Source: CAYUNT01 sp964446285 (GTDB lineage: Bacteria > Sumerlaeota > Sumerlaeia > SLMS01 > CAYUNT01). Taken from it: a stretch of DNA of 22,918 nucleotides. Location of the stretch: positions 1 to 22,918 of the forward strand of contig CAYUNT010000057.1 of the NCBI GenBank assembly GCA_964446285.1. Direction: 5' to 3'. A program made the position numbers and the translations under genes. Shown here piece after piece: positions 1-7,780 of this stretch (positions are counted from its first letter, which is position 1; each line of letters begins with the position of its first letter). The notes under the pieces were generated by a model. The model ran no database searches, was not told the DNA's origin, and worked only from the letters and a program-made list of their open reading frames with translations.

Positions 1-125
1 GTGGGGACAAATTGCTTCCCCAAGCCCAAAGAAACCTGGCATGCCCCAATTTCCCCCCAGGCCAGCCCTTCCCAGCCCTCAAAAAACTCGCCGGGAACCA
101 GCGCCATCCCCGAACCATCCACAGA

Positions 126-161
126 GTCCCATAGGTCCCATTCGTCCCATGAGTCCCATTC
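126..161. repeat. 9-nt tandem array (GTCCCAT + 2 variable nt) x4
   Basis: Four consecutive 9-nt units, GTCCCATag, GTCCCATtc, GTCCCATga and GTCCCATtc. The first seven bases are invariant and the last two are free. Read on the other strand the unit is ATGGGAC plus two variable bases. It lies just upstream of the likely yraN start. In the yraN frame it would read as repeated Ser-His-X, which I regard as fortuitous. The same 7+2 design recurs at 4529-4591 and 7781-7889. Confidence 0.85.
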
Positions 162-261
162 TTCTCCCGATAGCGTTTTCGAGCAAGCCACCTCTCTTCA
201 GGTTCCGGGCTGGCCGCGCTGGAAGTGCTGGGTGGACGGGGTGCTGGGTGGCGCGCTGCCT

Positions 262-666
262 ATGCCGCACTGGAACGCCGCCTGGACACGCCAGGAAAAA
301 GGCCGATGGGGCGAATACGCGGCGGCGCGGGCGTTGTGGAAGGCCGGATTCCGCTTGCTGGGGCGCAATCTGAGGTTTTCTGGAGGCGAGATCGACGTGC
401 TGGCGGACGACAAAGGGACTTTGGTTTTCGCCGAGGTGAAAACCCGTCTGGACGAATCGCGCAATCCGCCGTTTCTCGGTGTGGACGATGGGAAATTGCG
501 GAGAATCCGAAGCGCGGCGCTCGAGTATTTGAGCCGAGTGGCGATGCCGCGTCCGCCCGCGCGGGTGGATGTGGAGGCCGTGGTGCCCGACCCGAAAACG
601 GGCCGCCCCATGACGCGCCACAAACGCGCTGTGGCGTGGATTACCGAGAAAAATCCGGAAGCCTGA
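262..666 (+). CDS. yraN: UPF0102 / YraN-family nuclease-like protein
   Basis: Small protein of the UPF0102 (YraN) family, which has a restriction-endonuclease-like fold; its role is poorly defined (DNA processing has been proposed). Seen directly: an N-terminal KGRWGEYAAARAL helix with the family Glu, then GRNLRFSGGEIDVLADD, then VFAEVKTR. These supply the GE, EID and EVK acidic/lysine set that marks the family's putative active site. The C-terminus ends in a typical strand with RHKRAVAWI. From ATG 262 the product is 134 aa, close to the usual 115-130. The frame stays open to the window edge, but codons 1-261 read as low-complexity Ser/His/Pro and contain a 9-nt repeat array, so I place the start at 262 (GTG 241 is an alternative). 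It faces the pseudopilin gene convergently. Confidence 0.85.
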   Translation: MPHWNAAWTRQEKGRWGEYAAARALWKAGFRLLGRNLRFSGGEIDVLADDKGTLVFAEVKTRLDESRNPPFLGVDDGKLRRIRSAALEYLSRVAMPRPPARVDVEAVVPDPKTGRPMTRHKRAVAWITEKNPEA

Positions 667-691
667 GAAAAAAGCCGTCGAGGAAAACAAA

Positions 692-720
692 ATCGCGGCG
701 GGAGGATGTCCCGCCGCGAT
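692..720 (-). terminator. Rho-independent terminator for the pseudopilin gene
   Basis: A perfect 12-bp stem (ATCGCGGCGGGA at 692-703 with its complement at 709-720) and a 5-nt loop. On the minus strand the stem is followed directly by TTTTGTTTTCC, giving a classical intrinsic terminator about 100 nt past the stop of the minus-strand pseudopilin gene. There is no U-tract in the plus direction, so termination of yraN here would be weaker. Confidence 0.75.
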
Positions 721-821
721 CATGGATTGGCAAGAACTGGGGTATATCAGCCGATCATACAGGAGCGCAAAGGAGCTGGCGATCGCTGCAAAAACACTGG
801 CGATAGCCAAAAGGCGCTGAA

Positions 822-1541
822 TTACTTCTGCGCGGACTGAACAGTGTAGAAGAACTGGCCGCCGTAGTTGCCTTTGCCCGTGGGCGTTCCGCCGACGCGA
901 TAAACGCTGCCGGAGGAAACCGTTCCGTTCGTGGGATCATAGATGTTGTTGAGGCAGGCAACTTCTGTGGCTGTGGCTGCAAACAATCCGCCCATGTTCG
1001 GGTAGATCAGGTCCGGGCCGGCGGAGACGAGGCAGAAGTAGTAGTTGGCTTTTTCGCTGGCGGCTTCAACGTCCTGCAGGCCAGTGACGCCCGGCGTATA
1101 ATACTTAAGGAAGCGGTCGAGTGGCGCGTTGGGGTCGGTATTTGTGGGAGTTGGGGTCCACGAACCGGTCGCAGAGTCAATTGTGCCCGTGCGCTGCTGG
1201 GCGATGAACGGATCGGGGAATGTTGACGAGGTCACATAGGCGATAGGGGTGCTAAGGCGTTCGAGAACCCAGCGCTGGACCACGCCCTGCTCCGCGGGAT
1301 TGTAACGGGCCGTCGCATAGCCGAAGTTGTTGCACTTGGGATAGGCGTTGTAATCGACGTTGTAGGCTTCGAGGCCGGTGGCCAATGAGCGCATATCCGC
1401 CTTGACGCGGGAAACCTTCGAGCGCACCTGCGCTTCGAGGAAGTTGGGGATGGCGATGGCGGCCAGAATGGCAATGATCGCCACCACGATCAACAGCTCG
1501 ATCAGTGTGAAGGCTTTGGGGAAAATTCGTGGCGTTCGCAT
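822..1541 (-). CDS. Type II secretion/type IV pseudopilin (GspG-like), prepilin N-terminal methylation domain
   Basis: Secreted pilin-like subunit processed by prepilin peptidase and assembled into a pseudopilus or pilus. Residues 1-10 are a short basic leader, followed by FTLIELLIVVAIIAILAAIA: the N-methylated Phe, the conserved Glu at mature position 5 and the hydrophobic assembly helix. An amphipathic helix (VRSKVSRVKADMRSLATGLEAY) and a 239-aa length with a C-terminal globular domain fit GspG-like pseudopilins of environmental bacteria. The residue before the cleavage point is Ala (PKA|FTL) instead of the usual Gly. An AAGGAG Shine-Dalgarno (complement of 1549-1554) sits 7 nt before the ATG. 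It stands alone; no other secretion genes adjoin it, so its partner machine (possibly using the PilT at 15.8 kb) is unknown. Confidence 0.9.
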   Translation of the reverse strand: MRTPRIFPKAFTLIELLIVVAIIAILAAIAIPNFLEAQVRSKVSRVKADMRSLATGLEAYNVDYNAYPKCNNFGYATARYNPAEQGVVQRWVLERLSTPIAYVTSSTFPDPFIAQQRTGTIDSATGSWTPTPTNTDPNAPLDRFLKYYTPGVTGLQDVEAASEKANYYFCLVSAGPDLIYPNMGGLFAATATEVACLNNIYDPTNGTVSSGSVYRVGGTPTGKGNYGGQFFYTVQSAQK

Positions 1542-1770
1542 AGCGATACTCCTTGCTCCGCTGTGGAAATCGAACCGTCCCGGCAGGTGTCCTCCGCGCC
1601 ATGTCCAGAGGGCGGTTTGTGTCCGCGATGTTCACCCCGTCCATGCATCCGGACAGGGAATATCTCACAGGAGGTTTGCGGCGTGCAAGCTCGTAGTGTG
1701 GGATAATGCGGCGCTTTTCAAATTTTTAATAGATTCTCACAATATGTTCCGCGTCCGGTCTTTATTCGCA

Positions 1771-1880
1771 GGAACTGTTCAAAGTATCTGTGGGACAGGC
1801 AGCCTGCCTGTCGTGCATCGCTTTCTCAGAGACAAACTGGCAGCCTGTCCTACTATATACTGTTACCTTGAGCAGTTCCT
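1771..1880. repeat. Dispersed inverted-repeat element with GGAACTGTTC ends (copy 1)
   Basis: The left end GGAACTGTTCAAAG (1771-1784) is complemented imperfectly by CTTGAGCAGTTCC (1867-1879). Inside are a perfect 7-bp hairpin GACAGGC-AGCCT-GCCTGTC (1794-1812) and a second copy of the same sense, GGCAGCCTGTCC (about 1840-1850), pairing back to GGGACAGGC. The ends match those of the element at 15441-15536, so this is a dispersed family and not a gene-specific regulator. Confidence 0.75.
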
Positions 1881-1946
1881 GGCTTAATTCGCCGGTTTTG
1901 TCTTTCGGGATTGCGGAGAGTGTCCTTTCTGGGCGACAATAGTTTT

Positions 1947-1990
1947 CTCGGAACGCAAATCTCGCCGTGCGGCGAGGCGCATGTTCCGAG
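1947..1990. repeat. Nested palindrome in the transketolase leader
   Basis: The outer arms CTCGGAAC (1947-1954) and GTTCCGAG (1983-1990) are perfect complements. They enclose an inner hairpin CTCGCC-GTGC-GGCGAG (1961-1976). There is no T-run on either side, so it is not an obvious terminator. The two-level organisation is like the larger nested palindrome at 9100-9259. Confidence 0.7.
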
Positions 1991-2059
1991 CGCAGTGAGA
2001 ATTCTGGCGCAAATCAGATTCTCTAATCCCACCAATTACTTCAATAATCCAAAATCTTT

Positions 2060-4183
2060 ATGTCCACACCATTTTCCCCAACTCCTTCGAATCCTTCCAT
2101 GCCTCCGGCATCCTCTCCGTCATTTCGCCCCGCTGCGCCCGCGCCGCCCGAGGTAGATACGGCGCTGGTGGAAAAAATCGCCAATACCATCCGCGGCCTC
2201 ACAATGGACGCCACGCGCGCGGCCAATTCAGGGCATCCCGGAATGCCAATGGGCATGGCGGAAGCCGCCGCTGTGTTGTGGCTGTATTTCCTCAAACACA
2301 GCCCGAAAAACCCGGCGTTTCCCGACCGGGACCGGTTTATTCTGAGCGCGGGCCACGGCTCGATGCTGCTTTACAGCCTGTTGCACCTGGCGGGCTACAA
2401 TCTTCCGCTCGATGAAATCCGCCGGTTCCGCCAGTGGGGGAGCATGACGCCCGGGCATCCGGAATACGAACACACGCCCGGGGTTGAAACGACCGCCGGG
2501 CCGCTCGGACAGGGATTTGCGACGGGCGTCGGCATGGCGCTGGCGGCGCAAATGCTGGCCGCGCGCTTCAATACGCCCGACCGCCCGCTTGTCGATCATT
2601 GGATTTACGGAATTGTCTCGGACGGCGACCTGATGGAAGGCGTGGCGGCGGAGGCGGCTTCATTCGCCGGGCATCATGGGCTTTCGCGCATCATTTATCT
2701 ATATGACAACAACGAAATCACCATCGAGGGTTCGACGGCGCTGACCTTCTCGGGCGAAAATGTGGAGGCGCGATTCCTTGCCTACGGATGGCATGTGCAG
2801 AAGGTGGATGGCCGCGATCCAAAGGGAATCGCCCAGGCGATTTTCGACGCACAGCAGATTCACGACCGCCCGCACCTCATCATGACGCGCACCACGATTG
2901 GGTGGCCGTCGCCCAAGTCCAACACGCCCGAAGTCCACGGATCGCCGCTTTCCGCCGAGGAAATCGCCGAAACGAAAAAAACAATGGGCTGGCCGGCGGG
3001 ACAGGCCTTTTACGTTCCCGACGATGTGCAGGATGCCTTTGAGACGCGCCGCCAAGCCGTCGAACGCCTCGAACGCCGCTGGAATGCGCTGCTCGATTGC
3101 GTGAAGAAGAACGATCCGGAAACGGCGGCGCGCTGGGAACAGCATCTTCGGCAGCCGCTTCCCGCGAACGACGACGAGTGGCGAAAAATCCTGCCCGCCT
3201 ATAAACCCAGCGACAAACCCGCCGCCACGCGTTCGGCTTCGGGCAAGACGATCAACGCGCTTGCGCCGCATTTCCCGTGGCTGATTGGAGGATCGGCGGA
3301 CCTCGCGCCCTCGAACAATACGCAAATTAACGGCTCGCCGGACGTGGGCGCGGATCATTTTGAGGGGCGCAACCTGCATTTTGGCATTCGCGAGCACGCG
3401 ATGGGCGCCATCCTGAACGGCATCGCGCTCCACGGCGGATTCCGCGCGTATGGCGGGACATTCCTTGTGTTCAGCGACTATATGCGCCCGGCCATTCGCA
3501 TGGCAGCCATGATGCACTTGCCCGCAATATACATTTTTACGCATGACTCGATTTTCCTCGGCGAGGACGGCCCGACGCATCAGCCGGTCGAACACCTAGC
3601 GGCCTTGCGGGCGATCCCCGGCCTCACGGTGCTGCGCCCGGCGGACCCGGAAGAAACGGCTTGGGCCTGGGCAGCGGCGTTGCGGCATACGGATGGTCCG
3701 GTGGCGATGATACTGACGCGCCAGAATCTGGCCGTTCCGGATCGCGCCGGGAAGGGATATGCGCCTGCTTCAGACGTCGGGCGGGGCGGGTATATTCTGA
3801 GCGATTCGCCCGCGAGCGCAAAGGAAGAAGCGCCCGAACTGATCCTTATCGCCAGCGGATCGGAAGTGGCGCTGGCGCTGGAGGCGGCGGAGGCGCTGCG
3901 AGCCGAGGGCGGGCGGCGCGTGCGGGTGGTGAATCTCGCGTCGTGGGAGCTTTTTGCCGCGCAGCCCAAGGCATATCGCGAGCGAGTTTTGCCGTCCGCG
4001 TGCCAGCGGCGGCTTGCCATCGAGGCGGCATCGTCGTTTGGGTGGGAACGCTGGATCGGGGCGGCGGGCCGCATGGTGGCGATCGACCGCTATGGGGCGT
4101 CCGCGCCCGCGAAGGTGCTTGCCGAGAAGTTCGGATTCACTGCCGCGAACGTGATCGCACAGGCAAAATCCCTTCTGCCGTAA
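2060..4183 (+). CDS. tkt: Transketolase
   Basis: Cytosolic thiamine-diphosphate enzyme that moves two-carbon ketol units between sugar phosphates in the pentose phosphate pathway. Full length (707 aa versus roughly 660-690 usual, the excess being a Pro/Ser-rich N-terminal tail). Seen: SGHPGMPMG near residues 57-65, AGHGSMLLYSLLH, PGHPEYEHTPGVETTAGPLGQG, the ThDP/metal motif SDGDLMEG (187-194) with YDNNEITIEG, then LAPSNNT, HFGIREHAMGAI carrying the catalytic Glu, DSIFLGEDGPTHQPVEHLA, and a C-terminal regulatory-like domain. The ThDP motif begins with Ser where Gly is more usual. ATG 2060 has no clear Shine-Dalgarno; ATG 2099 would trim the disordered tail and is possible. Followed 31 bp later by the sixA-like gene, probably in the same transcript. 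Confidence 0.97.
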   Translation: MSTPFSPTPSNPSMPPASSPSFRPAAPAPPEVDTALVEKIANTIRGLTMDATRAANSGHPGMPMGMAEAAAVLWLYFLKHSPKNPAFPDRDRFILSAGHGSMLLYSLLHLAGYNLPLDEIRRFRQWGSMTPGHPEYEHTPGVETTAGPLGQGFATGVGMALAAQMLAARFNTPDRPLVDHWIYGIVSDGDLMEGVAAEAASFAGHHGLSRIIYLYDNNEITIEGSTALTFSGENVEARFLAYGWHVQKVDGRDPKGIAQAIFDAQQIHDRPHLIMTRTTIGWPSPKSNTPEVHGSPLSAEEIAETKKTMGWPAGQAFYVPDDVQDAFETRRQAVERLERRWNALLDCVKKNDPETAARWEQHLRQPLPANDDEWRKILPAYKPSDKPAATRSASGKTINALAPHFPWLIGGSADLAPSNNTQINGSPDVGADHFEGRNLHFGIREHAMGAILNGIALHGGFRAYGGTFLVFSDYMRPAIRMAAMMHLPAIYIFTHDSIFLGEDGPTHQPVEHLAALRAIPGLTVLRPADPEETAWAWAAALRHTDGPVAMILTRQNLAVPDRAGKGYAPASDVGRGGYILSDSPASAKEEAPELILIASGSEVALALEAAEALRAEGGRRVRVVNLASWELFAAQPKAYRERVLPSACQRRLAIEAASSFGWERWIGAAGRMVAIDRYGASAPAKVLAEKFGFTAANVIAQAKSLLP

Positions 4184-4214
4184 TGGATTTCGCAAGAAGG
4201 GGGCGCGCCAAGCC

Positions 4215-4805
4215 ATGCAATGGATATTCCTCCGCCACGCGGAAGCGGTCGATGTGGGTTCGCCCGGAGTCGAGCGCGACTTCGACCGCCATCTGAGCAA
4301 AAAAGGGCGCGAACGCATGGCGCTCGAAGCGGCAGGGGCGCGGGCGCTGGGCATTCGATATGACCGCGTGTTTAGCAGTCCGCTTGTGCGCGCAGTGCAG
4401 ACGGCTGAACTGGCCGCGGGGGCTTGGGGGGGAGGACGCGCGCCCGAGGTGGAAATTTGCGAGGCGCTGCGGCCGGGCGTCGTCCTTGAGGAACTTGCGT
4501 GCGAAATTCGGCAGCGCGCACGAGAAAGAAAGGACGCAAAGGACCTAAGGGACGCAAAGGACCAAAAGGAAGCAAGGGGCGGCAGGGACGAAGAGGATTT
4601 GGTGATTTTGCTTGTTGGCCACGAACCTGACATGAGCGAGTTGACCGCGCGGATTGCGGCGGGGCGGGGGATCGATTTGCTAAAAATCCGCAAAGGCATG
4701 ATGGCCGCCGTGGAAATCCTGGACTGGACGCCGGAGCCAAGGGGAAGGCTGCTGTGGGTGATGCAGCCGGAAATGCTGATGGCGGCGGGGAAAATCGTCC
4801 GTTGA
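4215..4805 (+). CDS. sixA: SixA-type phosphohistidine phosphatase (histidine phosphatase superfamily) with repeat-derived insert
   Basis: Small cytosolic phosphatase of the branch-1 histidine phosphatase superfamily. E. coli SixA dephosphorylates phosphohistidine on signalling or PTS proteins. The catalytic RHAE motif lies at residues 7-10 (His8), SSPLVRAVQTAE near 54-65, and the second catalytic-pocket histidine in VGHEPDMSEL (His136). At 196 aa it is longer than the usual ~160. Much of the excess is a charged segment at about residues 105-126 (KDAKDLRDAKDQKEARGG) encoded by seven 9-nt repeat units (4529-4591), placed in the loop just before the VGHEP strand. A GAAGGGGG ribosome-binding site precedes the ATG. 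Its target cannot be told from the sequence. Confidence 0.9.
   Translation: MQWIFLRHAEAVDVGSPGVERDFDRHLSKKGRERMALEAAGARALGIRYDRVFSSPLVRAVQTAELAAGAWGGGRAPEVEICEALRPGVVLEELACEIRQRARERKDAKDLRDAKDQKEARGGRDEEDLVILLVGHEPDMSELTARIAAGRGIDLLKIRKGMMAAVEILDWTPEPRGRLLWVMQPEMLMAAGKIVR
4529..4591. repeat. 9-nt tandem array (AAAGGAC + 2 variable nt) x7 inside sixA
   Basis: Seven contiguous 9-nt units in phase: AAAGGACgc, AAAGGACct, AAGGGACgc, AAAGGACca, AAAGGAAgc, AAGGGGCgg and CAGGGACga. The heptamer is conserved and decays toward the 3' end, while the dinucleotide varies freely. Because the unit is a multiple of three, it stays in the sixA frame and adds a charged Lys/Asp/Ala-rich loop. Confidence 0.85.
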
Positions 4806-4870
4806 TTTATGTAGCGCAAAACAGTGGCGCCGTCGGTTGCGGAGGATGCCTCGCGGCGAGGCGGTTCGCA

Positions 4871-5866
4871 ATGCGTTGCGTAATGCGCTGCGCGATGCGT
4901 GCCTTTGGGGTGGCGGTTGCGCTTTGGACCTATACGGCGATGGCGGCTCCGGCGGCGGCCACGGCGACATCTGCGGTGACGTCCTCCACGCTGCGGCTTG
5001 TGACGCTGGCGCCGAATTTGACGGAAATCGCGTTTGCGCTAGGGTTTGGCGAGCGCGTGGTGGGCGTGACGGATTACTGCCGAACCCCGCCCGAGGCGGC
5101 CACGCGCACGCATTTGGGTGGGCTGCAGAATCTCAATCTCGAACTGCTGCTCACCTTGCGGCCGAGTTTGGTGATACTGCCGCCATCGTATCGGCACTAT
5201 ATGCCGCGGCTGGAGCAGGGGCAACTGCGCACGCTCGAAGTCCATTGCGAATCCATTGAGGATATTTATGCCGCCATTGCGAAAATCGGCGGGGCGCTGG
5301 GAGCGGATGAACGCGCTCGCGCGCTGAACGAACGCATCCGCGCGGACCTTGCGCGCCAGGCGGAGGCGCTGCGGGGGCTGCCAAAGCAGCGCGCGCTGAT
5401 TCTGATCGCCCACGCGCCGGGGGAATTGCGCGATCTTTATGCCGCGGGGCCGGGGACGTTTCTCGATGAACTCCTCACGCTGGCGGGCGGCGAAAACGTC
5501 TTGCGCGGCGCGGGCGTTCTGTATCCGCTGATTTCGGCGGAAACCCTGGTGGCTGACCCGCCTGATGTGATTGTGGATTGCTGGTTTGCGGAAGGGGATT
5601 CGGCGGCGAAAATTGAACGCAACCGCCAGGCGCTGCAACGTTCGCTTGATGCTTTGTTTCCGTCGGCGGGCGCGGCGGGGGGGGCGGCTGGCGCGGGACG
5701 GCGCGCGCCAAGGCTTGCGATTTCCACCGACCCACGCCTGACGATTCCGGGGCCGTCCATCGCCGAAAACGCGGCGCGGATGGCCGAACTGATTCACGGA
5801 AAGGATTTTCACCTAGCCGTTCCTCCGCCTTCTTCTTCCTACCCTTCCGGCGGCCCGAAGCAATGA
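4871..5866 (+). CDS. btuF: Periplasmic corrinoid/iron-complex-binding protein, BtuF-like (importer component)
   Basis: Exported solute-binding protein of the helical-backbone (TroA/BtuF, Peripla_BP_2) class. A basic start followed by AFGVAVALWTYTAMAAPAAA forms a Sec signal peptide without a lipobox cysteine, so a soluble periplasmic protein is expected. Family landmarks: RLVTLAPNLTEIAFALGFGE, VVGVTDYCRTPPEA (a VTDYC-P motif typical of BtuF-like cobalamin binders), LGGLQNLNLELLLTLRPSLVI, and a C-terminal lobe with GPGTFLDELLTLAGGENV and ADPPDVIVDCW. I chose ATG 4871 because GAGGCGG ends 6 nt before it; ATGs 4883 and 4895 also preserve the signal. The stop overlaps the ATPase start (ATGA). Cobalamin is favoured over siderophore or heme, but no cobalamin riboswitch is visible upstream. 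Confidence 0.85.
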   Translation: MRCVMRCAMRAFGVAVALWTYTAMAAPAAATATSAVTSSTLRLVTLAPNLTEIAFALGFGERVVGVTDYCRTPPEAATRTHLGGLQNLNLELLLTLRPSLVILPPSYRHYMPRLEQGQLRTLEVHCESIEDIYAAIAKIGGALGADERARALNERIRADLARQAEALRGLPKQRALILIAHAPGELRDLYAAGPGTFLDELLTLAGGENVLRGAGVLYPLISAETLVADPPDVIVDCWFAEGDSAAKIERNRQALQRSLDALFPSAGAAGGAAGAGRRAPRLAISTDPRLTIPGPSIAENAARMAELIHGKDFHLAVPPPSSSYPSGGPKQ

Positions 5867-6675
5867 GCGATCCTACCCCGGCGCAAACGAATCCCCTTTT
5901 TAATCTTCGCGACGTCCGCTTCGCTTACGAACCGGGGTGGGCTGTGCTCGATGGCCTTTCGCTGTCGATCAACGAAGGGGATTTTCTAGGAATTATCGGA
6001 CCAAACGGCGCGGGAAAATCCACGCTGATCCATATTTTGAGCGGGTGGCTGCGTCCGGAGGCGGGCGAGGCGCTATTTAGCGGACGGGCAATCTCTGAAT
6101 GGCCGCGCACCGAGCTGGCGCGCCAAATCGCCGTCGTTCCGCAGCGCGAAGAGGGCGTGTTTCCGTTCACGGTCGAGGAAATCGTGCTTATGGGCCGCTA
6201 TCCGATGTCGCGCGGGGCGCTGGCGTTTGAGGGCGAAGACGACCGCCAAATTGCGCGCGAGGCCATTGAGGCGGCGGGATTGGGGGGGCTGGCGGGGCGG
6301 CCTGTGTCGCAACTGTCGGGCGGCGAGAGGCAAATGGTTCTGATGGCCCGGGCGCTGGCGCAAAAACCGCGCGTGTTGCTGCTCGATGAACCGACGGCGT
6401 CGCTGGATTTGCGCCATCAAATGCGGGTCTTCGCGCTGCTGGAGGCGCTGAACCGGCGCGAAGGCGTTACGGCCATTGCGGTTTCGCACGACGTGAATCT
6501 GGCGGCGGCGTTTTGCCATGAACTGGCGGTTCTTGAGCGCGGACGTGTTGAAGAGCGGGGTCCGGTCGAGAAAATGCTCAACGCGAATTTGCTTTCGCGC
6601 GTGTATCAAACGCCGGTTTCTGTGCATGAAACCAGCGAGAAGGGGCGTCGATTCGCGATCGCGAAGAAACAATGA
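5863..6675 (+). CDS. btuD: ABC importer ATPase, BtuD/FecE/FhuC type
   Basis: Cytoplasmic ATP-hydrolysing subunit that powers the adjoining permease. 270 aa, normal for the family. Visible: Walker A GPNGAGKS (46-53), Q-loop VVPQRE (Gln94), signature LSGGERQ (151-157), Walker B VLLLDEPTASLD (171-182) and H-loop SHDVN (His209). The spacing and the TVEEIVLMGR segment are typical of FecCD-type importers. It overlaps the binding-protein gene by ATGA at 5863 and the permease gene by ATGA at 6672, so the three are translationally coupled. Confidence 0.93.
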   Translation: MSDPTPAQTNPLFNLRDVRFAYEPGWAVLDGLSLSINEGDFLGIIGPNGAGKSTLIHILSGWLRPEAGEALFSGRAISEWPRTELARQIAVVPQREEGVFPFTVEEIVLMGRYPMSRGALAFEGEDDRQIAREAIEAAGLGGLAGRPVSQLSGGERQMVLMARALAQKPRVLLLDEPTASLDLRHQMRVFALLEALNRREGVTAIAVSHDVNLAAAFCHELAVLERGRVEERGPVEKMLNANLLSRVYQTPVSVHETSEKGRRFAIAKKQ

Positions 6676-7775
6676 AAGCCGCGCCGATCCGCGACGAAAC
6701 CAGCATGTCATTTGAAGCCGAAAGCGGTGCCGCAACCGGACGCCGCGCGTTTTTCGTGTGGGTGGCGCTGGGGGTGTTTGTGCTCGCGGCGGCGGCGATC
6801 TGCCCGTTTGTTGGTCCGACGCGGCTCGATTGGGCGCAGGTTTTGCACTGGGGCGCGGGCGCAAAGGGAACGGCGGGTGCGGCGAGTGCGTCGAATCCCG
6901 ACGCGATGATTTTTTATGGATTGCGGCTGCCGCGCGTCCTTTTCGGATTGGTGGCGGGTGCGGCGCTGGCGCTGGCGGGTGCGGTGTTTCAGGCGTTGCT
7001 TCGCAACGACCTCGCCACGCCTTACACGCTTGGGATTTCCGGCGGGGCGTCGGTGGGGGCGCTGCTTGTGCTTCGCTTTATGCCCGCCACGCTCGCTGGA
7101 ATTGCCGGGATTTGGCTGCTGCCGTTCTCGTCGTTTCTATTTGCCGGGCTGACGGTGGCTCTTGTGCTCGGGCTGGCGCGAGGCGGCGGACGCAGTTCGC
7201 ATCGAGCCGCGCCGCCCTCCACGCTGCTGCTGGCGGGCGTCACGTTGAATTTGCTTTTTGGTTCGCTGATTTTGCTCATCCAGTATTGCAGTGATCCGTA
7301 TTCCGCTTTTATGATGTTTCGGTGGCTGCTGGGCGGAGTGGATGTTGCCTCGTATCGCGAGGCCGGGCTGGCGGGTGCGGTAGTCGCGGCGGGCGCGTTG
7401 GTTTTAACCGCCCAGGCGCGGCGTCTCAACCTGCTCTCGATGGGCGAAATGACCGCGGCGCACCTGGGAGTCTCCGTCGAACGCACGCGCCTTGTTTGCC
7501 TGGGAGTTGCCTCGCTGATGACGGCGGCCGTGGTGGCATTTTCAGGGCCGATTGGGTTTGTGGGACTGATTGTGCCCCATGCGCTGCGCCGGGTGATCGG
7601 ACCCGATCACAGGATTCTGCTTCCCTCGGCGGCAATGGCGGGCGCGGGGTTTTTAGTGGTGTGCGATGCCGCCGCGCGCACCGTGCTTGCGCCGTCGGAG
7701 ATTCCTGTGGGCGTGATTACGTCGCTGCTTGGCGCGCCGTTTTTCCTTTGGATTCTTTTCCGGCATAAGGCGTAG
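6672..7775 (+). CDS. btuC: ABC importer permease, BtuC/FecCD family
   Basis: Inner-membrane permease of the FecCD family; two copies would pair with two copies of the ATPase. 367 aa with about ten hydrophobic spans. Family landmarks: GLRLPRVLFGLVAGAALALAG, FQALLRNDLATPYTLGISGG, MMFRWLLGGVD, GEMTAAHLGVSVERTR (coupling-helix region that contacts the ATPase), GPIGFVGLIVPHALRRVIGP and SEIPVGVITSLLGAPFFLWIL near the C-terminus. The ATGA overlap with the ATPase fixes the start; the first ~25 residues are hydrophilic and cytoplasmic. No TonB-dependent receptor gene is in the window, so the outer-membrane step is not encoded here. Confidence 0.93.
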   Translation: MKAAPIRDETSMSFEAESGAATGRRAFFVWVALGVFVLAAAAICPFVGPTRLDWAQVLHWGAGAKGTAGAASASNPDAMIFYGLRLPRVLFGLVAGAALALAGAVFQALLRNDLATPYTLGISGGASVGALLVLRFMPATLAGIAGIWLLPFSSFLFAGLTVALVLGLARGGGRSSHRAAPPSTLLLAGVTLNLLFGSLILLIQYCSDPYSAFMMFRWLLGGVDVASYREAGLAGAVVAAGALVLTAQARRLNLLSMGEMTAAHLGVSVERTRLVCLGVASLMTAAVVAFSGPIGFVGLIVPHALRRVIGPDHRILLPSAAMAGAGFLVVCDAAARTVLAPSEIPVGVITSLLGAPFFLWILFRHKA

Positions 7776-7780
7776 AATAA

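Larger units (their letters stand above)
1542..2059. other. 518-bp divergent intergenic region between pseudopilin and transketolase genes
   Basis: No gene is visible. It must hold the promoters of both divergent genes, but I cannot assign convincing -35/-10 pairs. It contains the inverted-repeat element at 1771-1880 and the nested palindrome at 1947-1990, listed separately. The remainder is unremarkable, with AT-rich stretches near 1710-1745 and 2020-2059. Confidence 0.7.

Noticed and set aside
1..261. Extended N-terminus of the yraN protein reading from GTG 1
   Set aside because: The sequence is low-complexity Pro/Ser/His, contains the 9-nt repeat, and has no match to the UPF0102 family; the family domain begins right after ATG 262.
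1771..1880. Possible CRISPR repeat-spacer pair
   Set aside because: The repeated pieces are inverted and nested, not regularly spaced direct repeats, and no cas genes are present.
2699..3595. Long open frame (298 codons) antisense to transketolase
   Set aside because: It lies fully inside a well-supported tkt gene, and its translation is Arg/His-rich without domains, as expected for an antisense shadow in GC-rich DNA.
4805..4870. Cobalamin riboswitch upstream of the btuF-like gene
   Set aside because: Only 66 bp separate it from sixA, and no B12-box-like sequence or multi-helix aptamer can be placed there or before tkt.
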